Positions 1 through 5,793 of a stretch of 16,910 nucleotides of DNA are shown here, in pieces (positions within the stretch are counted from its first letter, which is position 1; each line of letters begins with the position of its first letter). Where the stretch lies: contig JAUYSA010000310.1 in assembly GCA_030696545.1 (NCBI GenBank), positions 1 through 16,910 on the forward strand, read 5' to 3'. The position numbers were made by a program, and so were the translations under genes. The notes beneath the pieces are model-generated. The model was not told where the DNA came from. It was given only the letters and a program-made list of their open reading frames with translations, and did not search any database. This DNA is from Hyphomonadaceae bacterium. Its GTDB lineage: Bacteria; Pseudomonadota; Alphaproteobacteria; Caulobacterales; Hyphomonadaceae.

Positions 1-110
1 AAATCACTGTCGCGGCTTCTGAAGCGCCTCACCAATCTCGCAAGGCTGTTCCACAACCTCGAACGCCTCGCGCAGAGACGGGCCGAACGCATGCAGCGTG
101 AGCGCACCAA
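1..110. other. Left-edge stretch with no convincing gene
   Basis: No complete gene is visible here. On the minus strand a reading frame closes with TGA at 4-6. Its last 30 or so residues (ending EIGEALQKPRQ) look protein-like, but upstream the frame runs straight into the palindromic repeat that begins at 111. There the predicted protein becomes proline- and arginine-rich repeat translation with no plausible start. It could be the tail of a gene broken by the repeat, or chance coding. I recognise no family. Confidence 0.2.
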
Positions 111-262
111 CAGCCCCCTCCGTCTTGATGCTACGCATCAATCCACCTCCCCCATGCTCCGCATGGTGGAGGACTCGCTCGAAGTCCTCCCTCGCCGCAG
201 GCGGGGGAGGTGGATTGCGCGCCCTCGCGCGCAAGACGGAGGGGGCTGCGCGCTTCCGCGCG
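111..262. repeat. Nested palindromic repeat element with mini-hairpins
   Basis: The outer arms CAGCCCCCTCCGTCTTG (111-127) and 232-248 are perfect 17-bp inverted copies. The inner arms CAATCCACCTCCCCC (139-153) and 203-217 are perfect 15-bp inverted copies. A central 8-bp stem pairs 168-175 with 183-190. Small hairpins sit between and beside the boxes: ATGC-TAC-GCAT (128-138), ATGC-TCC-GCAT (154-164), CGCG...CGCG (218-231) and CGCG...CGCG (249-262). Related words recur just outside, for example CTCCGTC near 276-282. The layout suggests a dispersed intergenic palindromic element that folds as a multi-armed structure in RNA or single-stranded DNA. It lies about 80 bp downstream of the thioesterase gene and may end or protect that transcript. 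Whether it is multicopy cannot be judged from this window. Confidence 0.85.
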
Positions 263-340
263 GACCTCCCTCAAACTCCGTCCATCAATTGCCTAGAACT
301 TCCGAACTCGCACTCACCCGCGAGAACGCCCCCGCACGCC
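263..340. other. Spacer between palindromic repeat and thioesterase gene
   Basis: No gene is visible. The first 20 bases (GACCTCCCTC then CTCCGTC) resemble words inside the adjacent palindromic element, so the element may extend to about 282. The rest is the 3' flank of the minus-strand thioesterase gene, and I see no intrinsic terminator with a U tract. Confidence 0.5.
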
Positions 341-1135
341 CTAATCCCGGAACGCCGCCACCTGCTCGCTCGTCGCCAGCAACGCGCCCGACCGGCTCCA
401 CAGTTTCAGCTCGTGATCGAAATACCCGCCCTCGCAACGCCGGCAGTGAACCTCGCTCAGCACATAGCCATCATTCACTTGAACCAGCTCATCATCGGTC
501 GCGTGAAAATGCACAGTCATCGAAACCGTCGACGAGTTCACGAACCTCTTCATCTTGTACATCACGCGCGGCGGCGCGAAGTCGGCCATTGCCGTCAGCA
601 AGACATGATCGAGCCCACGCCCGAACTTGTCTCGCAGCCAGAACAGCGAACTCGCCGGCCCGTCCACCGATCCGAGCAAAGGCGATGGCGTCGCCCAACG
701 CGACGAAAACTGCTGGCCAAACGGTACGGGCGGCGTCGACTCCACAAGCTGATCACTCTCCGGAGGTGGCGGGCTCGGCATCACGGCATCGGTGAACGCC
801 GTCGTCTTCCGCCGATGGCCGAACGTCACCTGCGCATGCGCGCACAGCTTGCCCCGCTGCGAAATCTCGGAGCGCCAGAATTGCAGCCTCGATCCCTGCC
901 GCAACAGACGCGTCGAAACCTCGATCGGCCCATCGCCAATCGCATCGGTATAAAGCACCGTCAGCGACAACGGATCGCCCCGCTCTCCGGGCTCCATCAT
1001 CGCCGCGCGCAAGAGCACCGCCGCCGTCCACCCGCCAAACCTGCCGCCCTGGTGCGCATAGGCGGGATCGGCCTCGCCAGCCCACAGATTCTCCCCGGCG
1101 GGCTTCAAGGCGATGGACTCGGCAAACAGGCTCAT
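341..1135 (-). CDS. Acyl-CoA thioesterase, double-hotdog (TesB-like) family
   Basis: This 264-residue protein probably hydrolyses acyl-CoA esters in the cytoplasm. Near the N-terminus it has HQGGRFGGWTAAVLL (about residues 28-42), typical of the first hotdog domain of TesB-like thioesterases of the 4HBT_3 type. The second half (about 150-260) has the length and composition of a second hotdog ending in a strand-rich region (DHELKLWSRSGALLA). The ATG at 1135 is the first good start, and the length fits the family. A purine-rich AGAGAG lies upstream at a loose ribosome-binding distance. The gene is separated from the small membrane-protein genes by 88 bp that contain its own promoter and a palindromic operator, so it is probably regulated independently. 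The substrate cannot be deduced from sequence. Confidence 0.85.
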   Translation of the reverse strand: MSLFAESIALKPAGENLWAGEADPAYAHQGGRFGGWTAAVLLRAAMMEPGERGDPLSLTVLYTDAIGDGPIEVSTRLLRQGSRLQFWRSEISQRGKLCAHAQVTFGHRRKTTAFTDAVMPSPPPPESDQLVESTPPVPFGQQFSSRWATPSPLLGSVDGPASSLFWLRDKFGRGLDHVLLTAMADFAPPRVMYKMKRFVNSSTVSMTVHFHATDDELVQVNDGYVLSEVHCRRCEGGYFDHELKLWSRSGALLATSEQVAAFRD

Positions 1136-1158
1136 GAAGCAACTCTCTGCCAGCCCTC

Positions 1159-1180
1159 TGCTGACACTGTCGTGTCAGCA
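1159..1180 (-). promoter_or_regulatory. Perfect palindrome, candidate repressor operator
   Basis: TGCTGACAC (1159-1167) and GTGTCAGCA (1172-1180) form a perfect 9-bp inverted repeat around a 4-base centre. It lies 24-45 bp before the thioesterase start and contains the predicted -10 element. No T tract follows on either strand, so an operator fits better than a terminator. Symmetric TGACAC/GTGTCA half-sites are the kind bound by TetR-type regulators. The identity of the regulator is inference. Confidence 0.6.
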
Positions 1181-1200
1181 AATCACCGCCGCAGCGTCAA
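1172..1200 (-). promoter_or_regulatory. Predicted promoter of the thioesterase gene
   Basis: On the minus strand TTGACGC (about 1194-1200) is followed after 14 bases by GCTGACAC (1172-1179). This agrees with the Caulobacter-type housekeeping consensus TTGAC, a spacer of 10-14 and GCTANAWC. A start site near 1165 would give a leader of about 30 nt. The -10 lies wholly inside the palindrome at 1159-1180, so a bound repressor would block polymerase. Confidence 0.55.
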
Positions 1201-1223
1201 CGCACGCCAGCTACAGAAGTCGA

Positions 1224-1454
1224 TCAGTCACGCTTATCACCCGGTTTCCGGTCGTCGCGCCACGGCACGAAAACCAGCCAGAACAAAGCACTCCCCGCCA
1301 CCCCGATCGCCAGCGCAGCGGCCGGCAGCCACGGCCAATACTGCGCCCGCAGCGCGCTTTCGGGATCGAGCGACAGAAGCCCCGCAGCAATCGCGATGGC
1401 CGGGATGAACCCCGTAAGCGCCATCATCTTCCGCTTCTCAGGGGCGAGCTTCAT
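1224..1454 (-). CDS. Small two-helix membrane protein, function unknown
   Basis: This 76-residue protein was not recognised. It has two strongly hydrophobic stretches, about residues 10-26 (MALTGFIPAIAIAAGLL) and 43-64 (LPAAALAIGVAGSALFWLVFVP). They are joined by a short polar loop and flanked by a basic N-terminus and a charged C-terminal tail (PWRDDRKPGDKRD). It is probably an inner-membrane hairpin with both ends in the cytoplasm, by the positive-inside rule. The ATG at 1454 overlaps the stop codon of the upstream small gene as ATGA (1451-1454), so the two are probably translated together. It is the last gene of the gatC-gatA cluster. The function is unknown. Confidence 0.6.
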   Translation of the reverse strand: MKLAPEKRKMMALTGFIPAIAIAAGLLSLDPESALRAQYWPWLPAAALAIGVAGSALFWLVFVPWRDDRKPGDKRD

Positions 1455-1792
1455 GCAGAAGGAGCGCGCATATGAGCAGCGGTAAGCAGCATTTCTTTTT
1501 TCAACAACTCCCCCGACGATCCGCTAACTTGCGCTTCTTCGCACAGGCGGATGATCACTTCTTTATACTCGGGGTACTTACGAAGCTCATAGAACGTGGC
1601 CATCTTGGCTGCGATGTTTGCATCTTGAGCGCCAGCTTGTTTCATAAGCTCCCAAAAGCGAGCGTATCGTTCGGCTTTCGATTTTTGCGCCTGACTGGCG
1701 ACGAACCAGACAGCGGAAAATGCCAGAGTAGCAAGCGGCAACACCAGTCCGGCCCAAGCAATCCAGTCCCCAACAGATTGCGGCGTCATCAT
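1451..1792 (-). CDS. Small membrane-anchored helical protein, function unknown
   Basis: From the ATG at 1792 the product is 113 residues. The frame is open further upstream, but that extension lies inside the end of gatA. I chose 1792 because it forms a TAATG overlap with the gatA stop codon; a second ATG follows directly at 1789. The protein has one hydrophobic segment (about residues 9-33) followed by a charged, mostly helical domain rich in K, E, R and aromatic residues (for example MATFYELRKYPEYKEVIIRL). It is probably a single-pass inner-membrane protein with a cytoplasmic C-terminal domain. The underlying DNA, especially 1480-1690, is visibly richer in A/T than the neighbouring genes, a hint of later acquisition. 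I do not recognise the family. Confidence 0.6.
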   Translation of the reverse strand: MMTPQSVGDWIAWAGLVLPLATLAFSAVWFVASQAQKSKAERYARFWELMKQAGAQDANIAAKMATFYELRKYPEYKEVIIRLCEEAQVSGSSGELLKKEMLLTAAHMRAPSA

Positions 1793-3270
1793 TACCACCA
1801 ACGCGCCGGCCGAGCCGTGAAGTTGGCCGCCCGCTCGATCGCGCCCGCGACCTTGAAGCACGCCTCTTCATCGAGCGCTTTGCCGATCACCTGCAACCCA
1901 AGCGGCAGCCCCTGATGATCGACACCCGCCGGCACCGCAATCGCCGGAAGCCCTGCAAGGTTCGCCGTCACCGTGAAGATGTCATTCAGATACATCTCGA
2001 CCGGATCCGCACCCTTCTCGCCATACCCGAACGCCGCGCTCGGCGTAGCGGGAGTCAGCAGGGCGTCGCAAACCTCGAACGCCTTCTCGAAGTCTTCGAG
2101 AATCTTCGTCCGCACTTTCTGGGCGCGGAGGTAATATGCGTCGTAATAACCGGCGCTCAGAACATAAGTGCCGATCATCAGGCGGCGCTGAACTTCTGCG
2201 CCAAAGCCCTTCGCCCGCGTCGTCTCATAGGTCGACGTCAGCGACCCATCGCCCGATTGCCGCGCGCCATAGCGAATGCCGTCATAGCGCGCGAGGTTCG
2301 AGGAAGCCTCAGCCGGCGCCACGATGTAATAAGCCGGCAGCGCGTACTTCGTATGCGGCAGCGAGACATCAACAATCGTCGCGCCCTCCGCCTTCAGCCA
2401 GGCAATGCCCTGTTGCCAGAGTTTCTCGATCTCCTCCGGCATTCCATCGACGCGGTACTCCTTCGGAATACCGATCCGCATACCCTTCACCGACTGGCCG
2501 ACCGACTTCGTCCATTCAGGCACTGGCAGGTGCAGCGAGGTCGAGTCCTTCGGATCGGCCGAGCACATGATCTCGAGCATCAGCGCCGCGTCTTTCACAT
2601 TCTTCGCCAGAGGCCCCGCCTGATCCAGCGACGAAGCGAACGCCACCATCCCGTAACGGCTCGCGCGGCCATAAGTCGGCTTGATCCCGACCGTGCCGGT
2701 AAACGCCGCCGGTTGCCGGATCGATCCGCCCGTGTCGGAAGCCGTCGCCGCAAGGCAGAGGTCAGCCGAAACCGCCGTGGCCGATCCGCCCGAAGATCCG
2801 CCCGCCGTCAGTTTCACGTTGGAGCCCTGACGCCGCCACGGCGAAGCAGGCGGTCCGAAGCGCGATGTCTCGTTGGCCGAGCCCATCGCGAACTCATCCA
2901 TGTTCAGCTTGCCGAGCATCACGGCTCCCTGATCCCACAGGTTCTGCGTGACCGTGCTCTCATAGGTCGGCGTGAACTCACCCAGGATGTTCGAGCACGC
3001 GGTCGTGCGAACGCCCGCGGTGCAGAACAGGTCCTTGATGCCCAGCGGTGCGCCTTCCAGCCTGCCGCCCTTGCCGGCTTTCAAATTCGCGTCAGAAGCC
3101 TCCGCCATCTTCAGCGCCTTGTCCGCCGTGACGACGACGTAGGCGTTGAGATGCGGGTTCGACTTGTCGATCTCCGTAAGGAAAGCCTGCGTGATCTCCT
3201 TCGACGAAAACTGCTTCGCCTTCAGGCCATCAACGGCGTCGGAGAGTGTGAGCTGCGTAAGGTTTGTCAT
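1792..3270 (-). CDS. gatA: Aspartyl/glutamyl-tRNA(Asn/Gln) amidotransferase subunit A
   Basis: This is the amidase subunit of GatCAB. It releases ammonia from glutamine so that mischarged Glu-tRNA(Gln) and/or Asp-tRNA(Asn) can be amidated in the cytoplasm. The 492 residues match the family length. The amidase Ser-cisSer-Lys triad is visible: Lys79 in LGIKDLF, cis-Ser159 in AGGSSGGS and nucleophile Ser183 in DTGGSIRQPAAF, with the usual 24-residue gap between the serines. Other family stretches include KLNMDEFAMGS (121-131) and GTVGIKPTYG. The start is the ATG at 3270, with a purine-rich GAGAAG about 9 nt upstream. It follows gatC with one extra gene between them. gatB, which encodes the kinase/tRNA-binding partner, is not in the window. 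Confidence 0.97.
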   Translation of the reverse strand: MTNLTQLTLSDAVDGLKAKQFSSKEITQAFLTEIDKSNPHLNAYVVVTADKALKMAEASDANLKAGKGGRLEGAPLGIKDLFCTAGVRTTACSNILGEFTPTYESTVTQNLWDQGAVMLGKLNMDEFAMGSANETSRFGPPASPWRRQGSNVKLTAGGSSGGSATAVSADLCLAATASDTGGSIRQPAAFTGTVGIKPTYGRASRYGMVAFASSLDQAGPLAKNVKDAALMLEIMCSADPKDSTSLHLPVPEWTKSVGQSVKGMRIGIPKEYRVDGMPEEIEKLWQQGIAWLKAEGATIVDVSLPHTKYALPAYYIVAPAEASSNLARYDGIRYGARQSGDGSLTSTYETTRAKGFGAEVQRRLMIGTYVLSAGYYDAYYLRAQKVRTKILEDFEKAFEVCDALLTPATPSAAFGYGEKGADPVEMYLNDIFTVTANLAGLPAIAVPAGVDHQGLPLGLQVIGKALDEEACFKVAGAIERAANFTARPARWW

Positions 3271-3315
3271 CTGGAGGCGCTTCTCGAAGAAGAATGTTCA
3301 ACAGGCATTTGGCGA

Positions 3316-3921
3316 TCACGCGCCGGCTGCGGCCCGCATATCGTGTCCGTACTCTGAAAAAAGCTCGAGCACGCGATCGAAGCTGATGCCCTGCCTTTGC
3401 TCGGCGAGGAGCTGGTGGTTCGGATCGTTGGCGTCCTGTGCTCCGTGAAGCAGAAGCAGCGGATAACCTCCGTCTTCCTGCTGGAACGCTGTACCCATCA
3501 ACCCACTTGTCGGCTTGAATCCGCTGATGTTGTTCGCCAGGCGCGCCGGCGCCTTGACGTTCTTGTCCATCGTCTTGTTCAGGGTGGCCTGCACATAGGC
3601 TTCGAAGTCCGGCCGGTTCATGCCGGCCCAGACTGTGTACATGAAAACCATAGGGCCGACCCCATGCATCGCCACGGGGAGGCGCATCCGCATCGCATAG
3701 TATTTGCCTTCAAGAACGCTGAAGTCATACGAGAGGAAATTCCCGTCCATGCGGATCGCGCTGTTGGGCTCATAGACTGCTTCGCCAGGCCAGCCTTTCG
3801 GAAGGTGCATGTGGAGCGGAAACAGTCCGACATGGCGCTCACCACATGAGCACTGGAAGCCCGTCTTGCTGAAAGCGTGAAAGCGCGGGTCGTCGAAAAC
3901 GGACGCGGGAGAGTCTGCCAT
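3316..3921 (-). CDS. DUF2199 domain protein
   Basis: This 201-residue protein resembles the DUF2199 family, whose biochemical role is unknown to me. The N-terminal part has CSCGERHVGL (Cys24, Cys26, His30), the Cys/His pattern I associate with this family. The C-terminal part has PLLLLHG, then HQLLAEQRQGISFDRVLELFSEYGH, typical of the family's end. The start chosen is the ATG at 3921. The frame is open further upstream but would overlap gatC, and 3921 lies only 4 bp after the gatC stop. The gene sits between gatC and gatA and is probably in the same transcript. No signal peptide or membrane segment is visible. A metal-binding or small regulatory role is possible but unproven. Confidence 0.75.
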   Translation of the reverse strand: MADSPASVFDDPRFHAFSKTGFQCSCGERHVGLFPLHMHLPKGWPGEAVYEPNSAIRMDGNFLSYDFSVLEGKYYAMRMRLPVAMHGVGPMVFMYTVWAGMNRPDFEAYVQATLNKTMDKNVKAPARLANNISGFKPTSGLMGTAFQQEDGGYPLLLLHGAQDANDPNHQLLAEQRQGISFDRVLELFSEYGHDMRAAAGA

Positions 3922-3925
3922 GTCT

Positions 3926-4213
3926 CTACTCCACCACCTTCGGCACGACGAAGAAGCCGTCTTCCGACTTCGGGGCATTCGCCAGAACCTGGTCGCGGAT
4001 GTCGCCATCGCTCACCACGTCTTCGCGCATGGGCAGCTTCATCGCCACCGGCGTGGTCATGGCCTCGACACCGTCGACATTCACTTCATTGAGCTGCTCG
4101 ATCCACGCGAGAATGCTGTTGAGCTCCCCGGCCAGCGGCTCCAGCCGCTCCTCGGGAACCGCAATCCGCGCCAGCCGCGCAACCTTGCGAACCGTGTTCT
4201 TGTCGACGCTCAC
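3926..4213 (-). CDS. gatC: Aspartyl/glutamyl-tRNA(Asn/Gln) amidotransferase subunit C
   Basis: This is the small subunit of GatCAB. It wraps GatA and GatB and stabilises the complex in the cytoplasm. The 95 residues are the usual length. The N-terminus (SVDKNTVRKVARLARIAV), the motif LNSILAWIEQLNEVNVDGVEAM and the C-terminal LANAPKSEDGFFVVPKVVE are characteristic. The start codon is GTG at 4213. A GAGGG (minus strand, 4221-4225) lies 7 nt upstream and supports it. The gene opens the minus-strand cluster and is divergent from ruvX. Its stop is 4 bp before the DUF2199 start. Confidence 0.96.
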   Translation of the reverse strand: MSVDKNTVRKVARLARIAVPEERLEPLAGELNSILAWIEQLNEVNVDGVEAMTTPVAMKLPMREDVVSDGDIRDQVLANAPKSEDGFFVVPKVVE

Positions 4214-4251
4214 TTCTGAACCCTCATTGGGGAAAAATCCCGCAGTCGCCT

Positions 4252-4280
4252 GCCCTAGACGCCTCCGCCTTCCGCATCAA
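4252..4280 (-). promoter_or_regulatory. Candidate promoter for the gatC cluster
   Basis: On the minus strand TTGATGC (4274-4280) and TCTAGGGC (4252-4259) are 14 bases apart, a partial match to the TTGAC / GCTANAWC type. A start near 4245 would leave a leader of about 30 nt carrying the GAGGG ribosome site before the GTG. The -35 overlaps the weak -35 proposed for the divergent ruvX promoter. Confidence 0.35.
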
Positions 4281-4298
4281 GCGGCAACCGGCTAAACC
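4270..4298 (+). promoter_or_regulatory. Candidate promoter for a leaderless ruvX transcript
   Basis: GCTAAACC at 4291-4298 matches GCTANAWC in seven of eight positions; the -35 (TTCCGCA, 4270-4276) is weak. The predicted transcription start, 6-7 bases downstream, falls at or next to the ruvX ATG (4305). The intervening bases are C-rich with no Shine-Dalgarno sequence, so the mRNA may be leaderless. Confidence 0.4.
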
Positions 4299-4304
4299 CC
4301 CGCC

Positions 4305-4763
4305 ATGGCTCTCGTTTCGCTCCATGAACTGCCGCCGAAAGGCTCGCTTCTCGGCCTCGACCCGGGCACGAAGACGATCGGCGTCGCGGGCTCGGATATC
4401 GGCCGGATGATCGCTACCGGCCTCGAAACCATCATCCGGGGCAAGAAACTTGCGCCCTCGCTGGACCGGCTCTTCCAGCTCTACGACCAGCGCCAGTCGG
4501 TCGGTATCGTCATGGGCATGCCGATCAACATGGACGGAACCGAAGGCCCCCGCGCCCAGTCTGCCCGGTCGCTGGTCCAGAACATCCTCGCCCGCCGCGA
4601 CGTTCCGGTCGCCTTCTGGGACGAAAGGCTATCCACAGCCGGGGCCGAGCGCGCCCTTTTGGAGGCCGATACAAGCCGCGCCCGCCGCGAGGAAGTGATC
4701 GACAAGGTGGCCGCCGCCTGGATCCTGCAGGGCGCAATCGACAGGCTTAACGCCCACCGCTAG
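4305..4763 (+). CDS. ruvX: Putative pre-16S rRNA nuclease / Holliday junction resolvase-like RuvX (YqgF)
   Basis: This is an RNase H-fold nuclease of the RuvX/YqgF family, implicated in 16S rRNA 5' maturation and in Holliday-junction cleavage. It has 152 residues, a normal length. Visible motifs are LLGLDPGTKTIGVAGSD (Asp19 as first metal ligand), VMGMPINMDGTEGPRAQSAR (69-88), DERLST (106-111) and a C-terminal IDKVAAAWILQGAID with Asp133. Together they supply the acidic active site. The ATG at 4305 has no ribosome-binding site, and the promoter position suggests a leaderless message. It heads the plus-strand run, 61 bp before pyrB, and is divergent from gatC. Confidence 0.93.
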   Translation: MALVSLHELPPKGSLLGLDPGTKTIGVAGSDIGRMIATGLETIIRGKKLAPSLDRLFQLYDQRQSVGIVMGMPINMDGTEGPRAQSARSLVQNILARRDVPVAFWDERLSTAGAERALLEADTSRARREEVIDKVAAAWILQGAIDRLNAHR

Positions 4764-4772
4764 CCGCAGCGC

Positions 4773-4801
4773 TTGCCCACCGGCGACTCCCCCGCTATCA
4801 C
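4773..4801 (+). promoter_or_regulatory. Candidate promoter of pyrB
   Basis: TTGCCCA (4773-4779) and GCTATCAC (4794-4801) are 14 bases apart. The -10 matches GCTANAWC in seven of eight positions. A start near 4808 would give a leader of about 17 nt with CGGGA before the pyrB ATG at 4825. The leader is too short for a pyrimidine attenuator, and none is seen. Confidence 0.45.
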
Positions 4802-4824
4802 CCCCAAAATCGCGGGACATTTAC

Positions 4825-5793
4825 ATGGCGGACTACGCCTTTCCCCATCGACACCTCCTAGGTATCGAGGGCCTGAACCGGCTCGACATCGAGACATTGC
4901 TGGAATTGGGCGACCGTTACGTCGAGCTCAACCGAAGCCGCGTCAAGCACGCCAACGTCCTCGCCGGTCAGACGCTGGTGAATCTGTTCTTCGAGAACTC
5001 CACCCGCACACAGGGTTCATTCGAGATCGCCGGCCGCCGCCTTGGCGCAGATGTGGTGACGATGCCGATCGCCACCTCTTCGGTGAAGAAGGGCGAAACG
5101 CTGATCGACACCGCAATGACGCTCAACGCCATGCGGCCAGATCTGCTGGTCATTCGCCACGGCTCGTCGGGCGCGGTGAAGCTGCTGTCGCGAAAAGTGG
5201 ATTGCGCAGTCGTGAATGCCGGCGACGGAACTCACGAACATCCGACGCAGGCGCTGCTCGACGCCCTCACCATCCGCCGCCGCGTCGGCGACATTGGCGG
5301 CATGCGCATCGCGATCTGTGGCGATATTCTCCATTCGCGCGTGGCGCGCTCGAACGTCGCTTGCCTGAATGTTCTTGGCGCCGAAGTTCGGCTCATTGCT
5401 CCGCGCACGTTGACGCCGCCCGGCGCCGCCGAGTGGGGCGCGAAAGTATTCACCGACATGCGCGAGGGGCTGAAGGGCTGCGACGTCGTCATGATGCTGC
5501 GTCTCCAGCAGGAGCGCATGGACGGCGCCTACCTGCCCTCCGCCCGTGAGTTCTTTCATTTCTGGGGCTTGGACGAAGAAAAACTGAGCCACGCCAACCC
5601 CGGCGCATTCGTCATGCACCCCGGCCCGATGAATCGCGGCGTCGAGATCGAAAGCGGCATCGCCGACCACAAGACGCGCTCGCTGATCACCGAACAGGTC
5701 GAGATGGGCGTCGCCATCCGCATGGCGGTTCTGGAAACCCTGGCGAAGAACGCGCCCGAAATTGGCGCACCGAAGGCCGGAGCGAAACGATGA
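4825..5793 (+). CDS. pyrB: Aspartate carbamoyltransferase catalytic chain
   Basis: This enzyme joins carbamoyl phosphate and L-aspartate to N-carbamoyl-aspartate, the committed step of pyrimidine synthesis, in the cytoplasm. The 322 residues match the family. The carbamoyl-phosphate loop FFENSTRTQGSFE has Ser59-Thr60-Arg61-Thr62. SSVKKGET (85-92) contains the mobile-loop Ser and Lys, and RHGSSGA (111-117) and HPTQALLD (139-146) follow. Near the C-terminus VMHPGPMNRGVEI is the aspartate-side signature. No regulatory PyrI gene is nearby. The last codons overlap the next gene by ATGA (5790-5793), so PyrB and its dihydroorotase-like partner are probably made in matched amounts, as in dodecameric class A enzymes. 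Confidence 0.97.
   Translation: MADYAFPHRHLLGIEGLNRLDIETLLELGDRYVELNRSRVKHANVLAGQTLVNLFFENSTRTQGSFEIAGRRLGADVVTMPIATSSVKKGETLIDTAMTLNAMRPDLLVIRHGSSGAVKLLSRKVDCAVVNAGDGTHEHPTQALLDALTIRRRVGDIGGMRIAICGDILHSRVARSNVACLNVLGAEVRLIAPRTLTPPGAAEWGAKVFTDMREGLKGCDVVMMLRLQQERMDGAYLPSAREFFHFWGLDEEKLSHANPGAFVMHPGPMNRGVEIESGIADHKTRSLITEQVEMGVAIRMAVLETLAKNAPEIGAPKAGAKR

Noticed and set aside
111..262. CRISPR array or tRNA/rRNA gene in the left-edge repeat
   Set aside because: The boxes are inverted rather than regularly spaced direct repeats, and there are no spacers and no tRNA-like arms. No RNA gene signature was found anywhere in the window.
1159..1180. Reading the thioesterase palindrome as a transcription terminator for the small membrane genes
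   Set aside because: There is no T tract on the minus strand, and it coincides with a good -10 element, so an operator is the better explanation.
98..1408. Long plus-strand open frame (about 436 codons) opposite the thioesterase
   Set aside because: The translation is Arg/Pro/His-rich with no domain, and it lies antisense to a clearly conserved thioesterase. It is a high-GC shadow frame.
3280..3292. Small hairpin CTTCT/AGAAG near the gatA ribosome site
   Set aside because: Only five pairs with a 3-base loop; too weak to claim translational control.
1915..3357. 480-codon plus-strand frame opposite gatA
   Set aside because: It is extremely arginine-rich and lies wholly antisense to gatA, whose catalytic motifs are all visible. 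It is a shadow of a GC-rich gene.
3922..4008. N-terminal extension of the DUF2199 protein to position 4008
   Set aside because: It would lie inside the end of gatC, and the extra residues are Arg/Trp-rich. The ATG at 3921 begins the family-like sequence.
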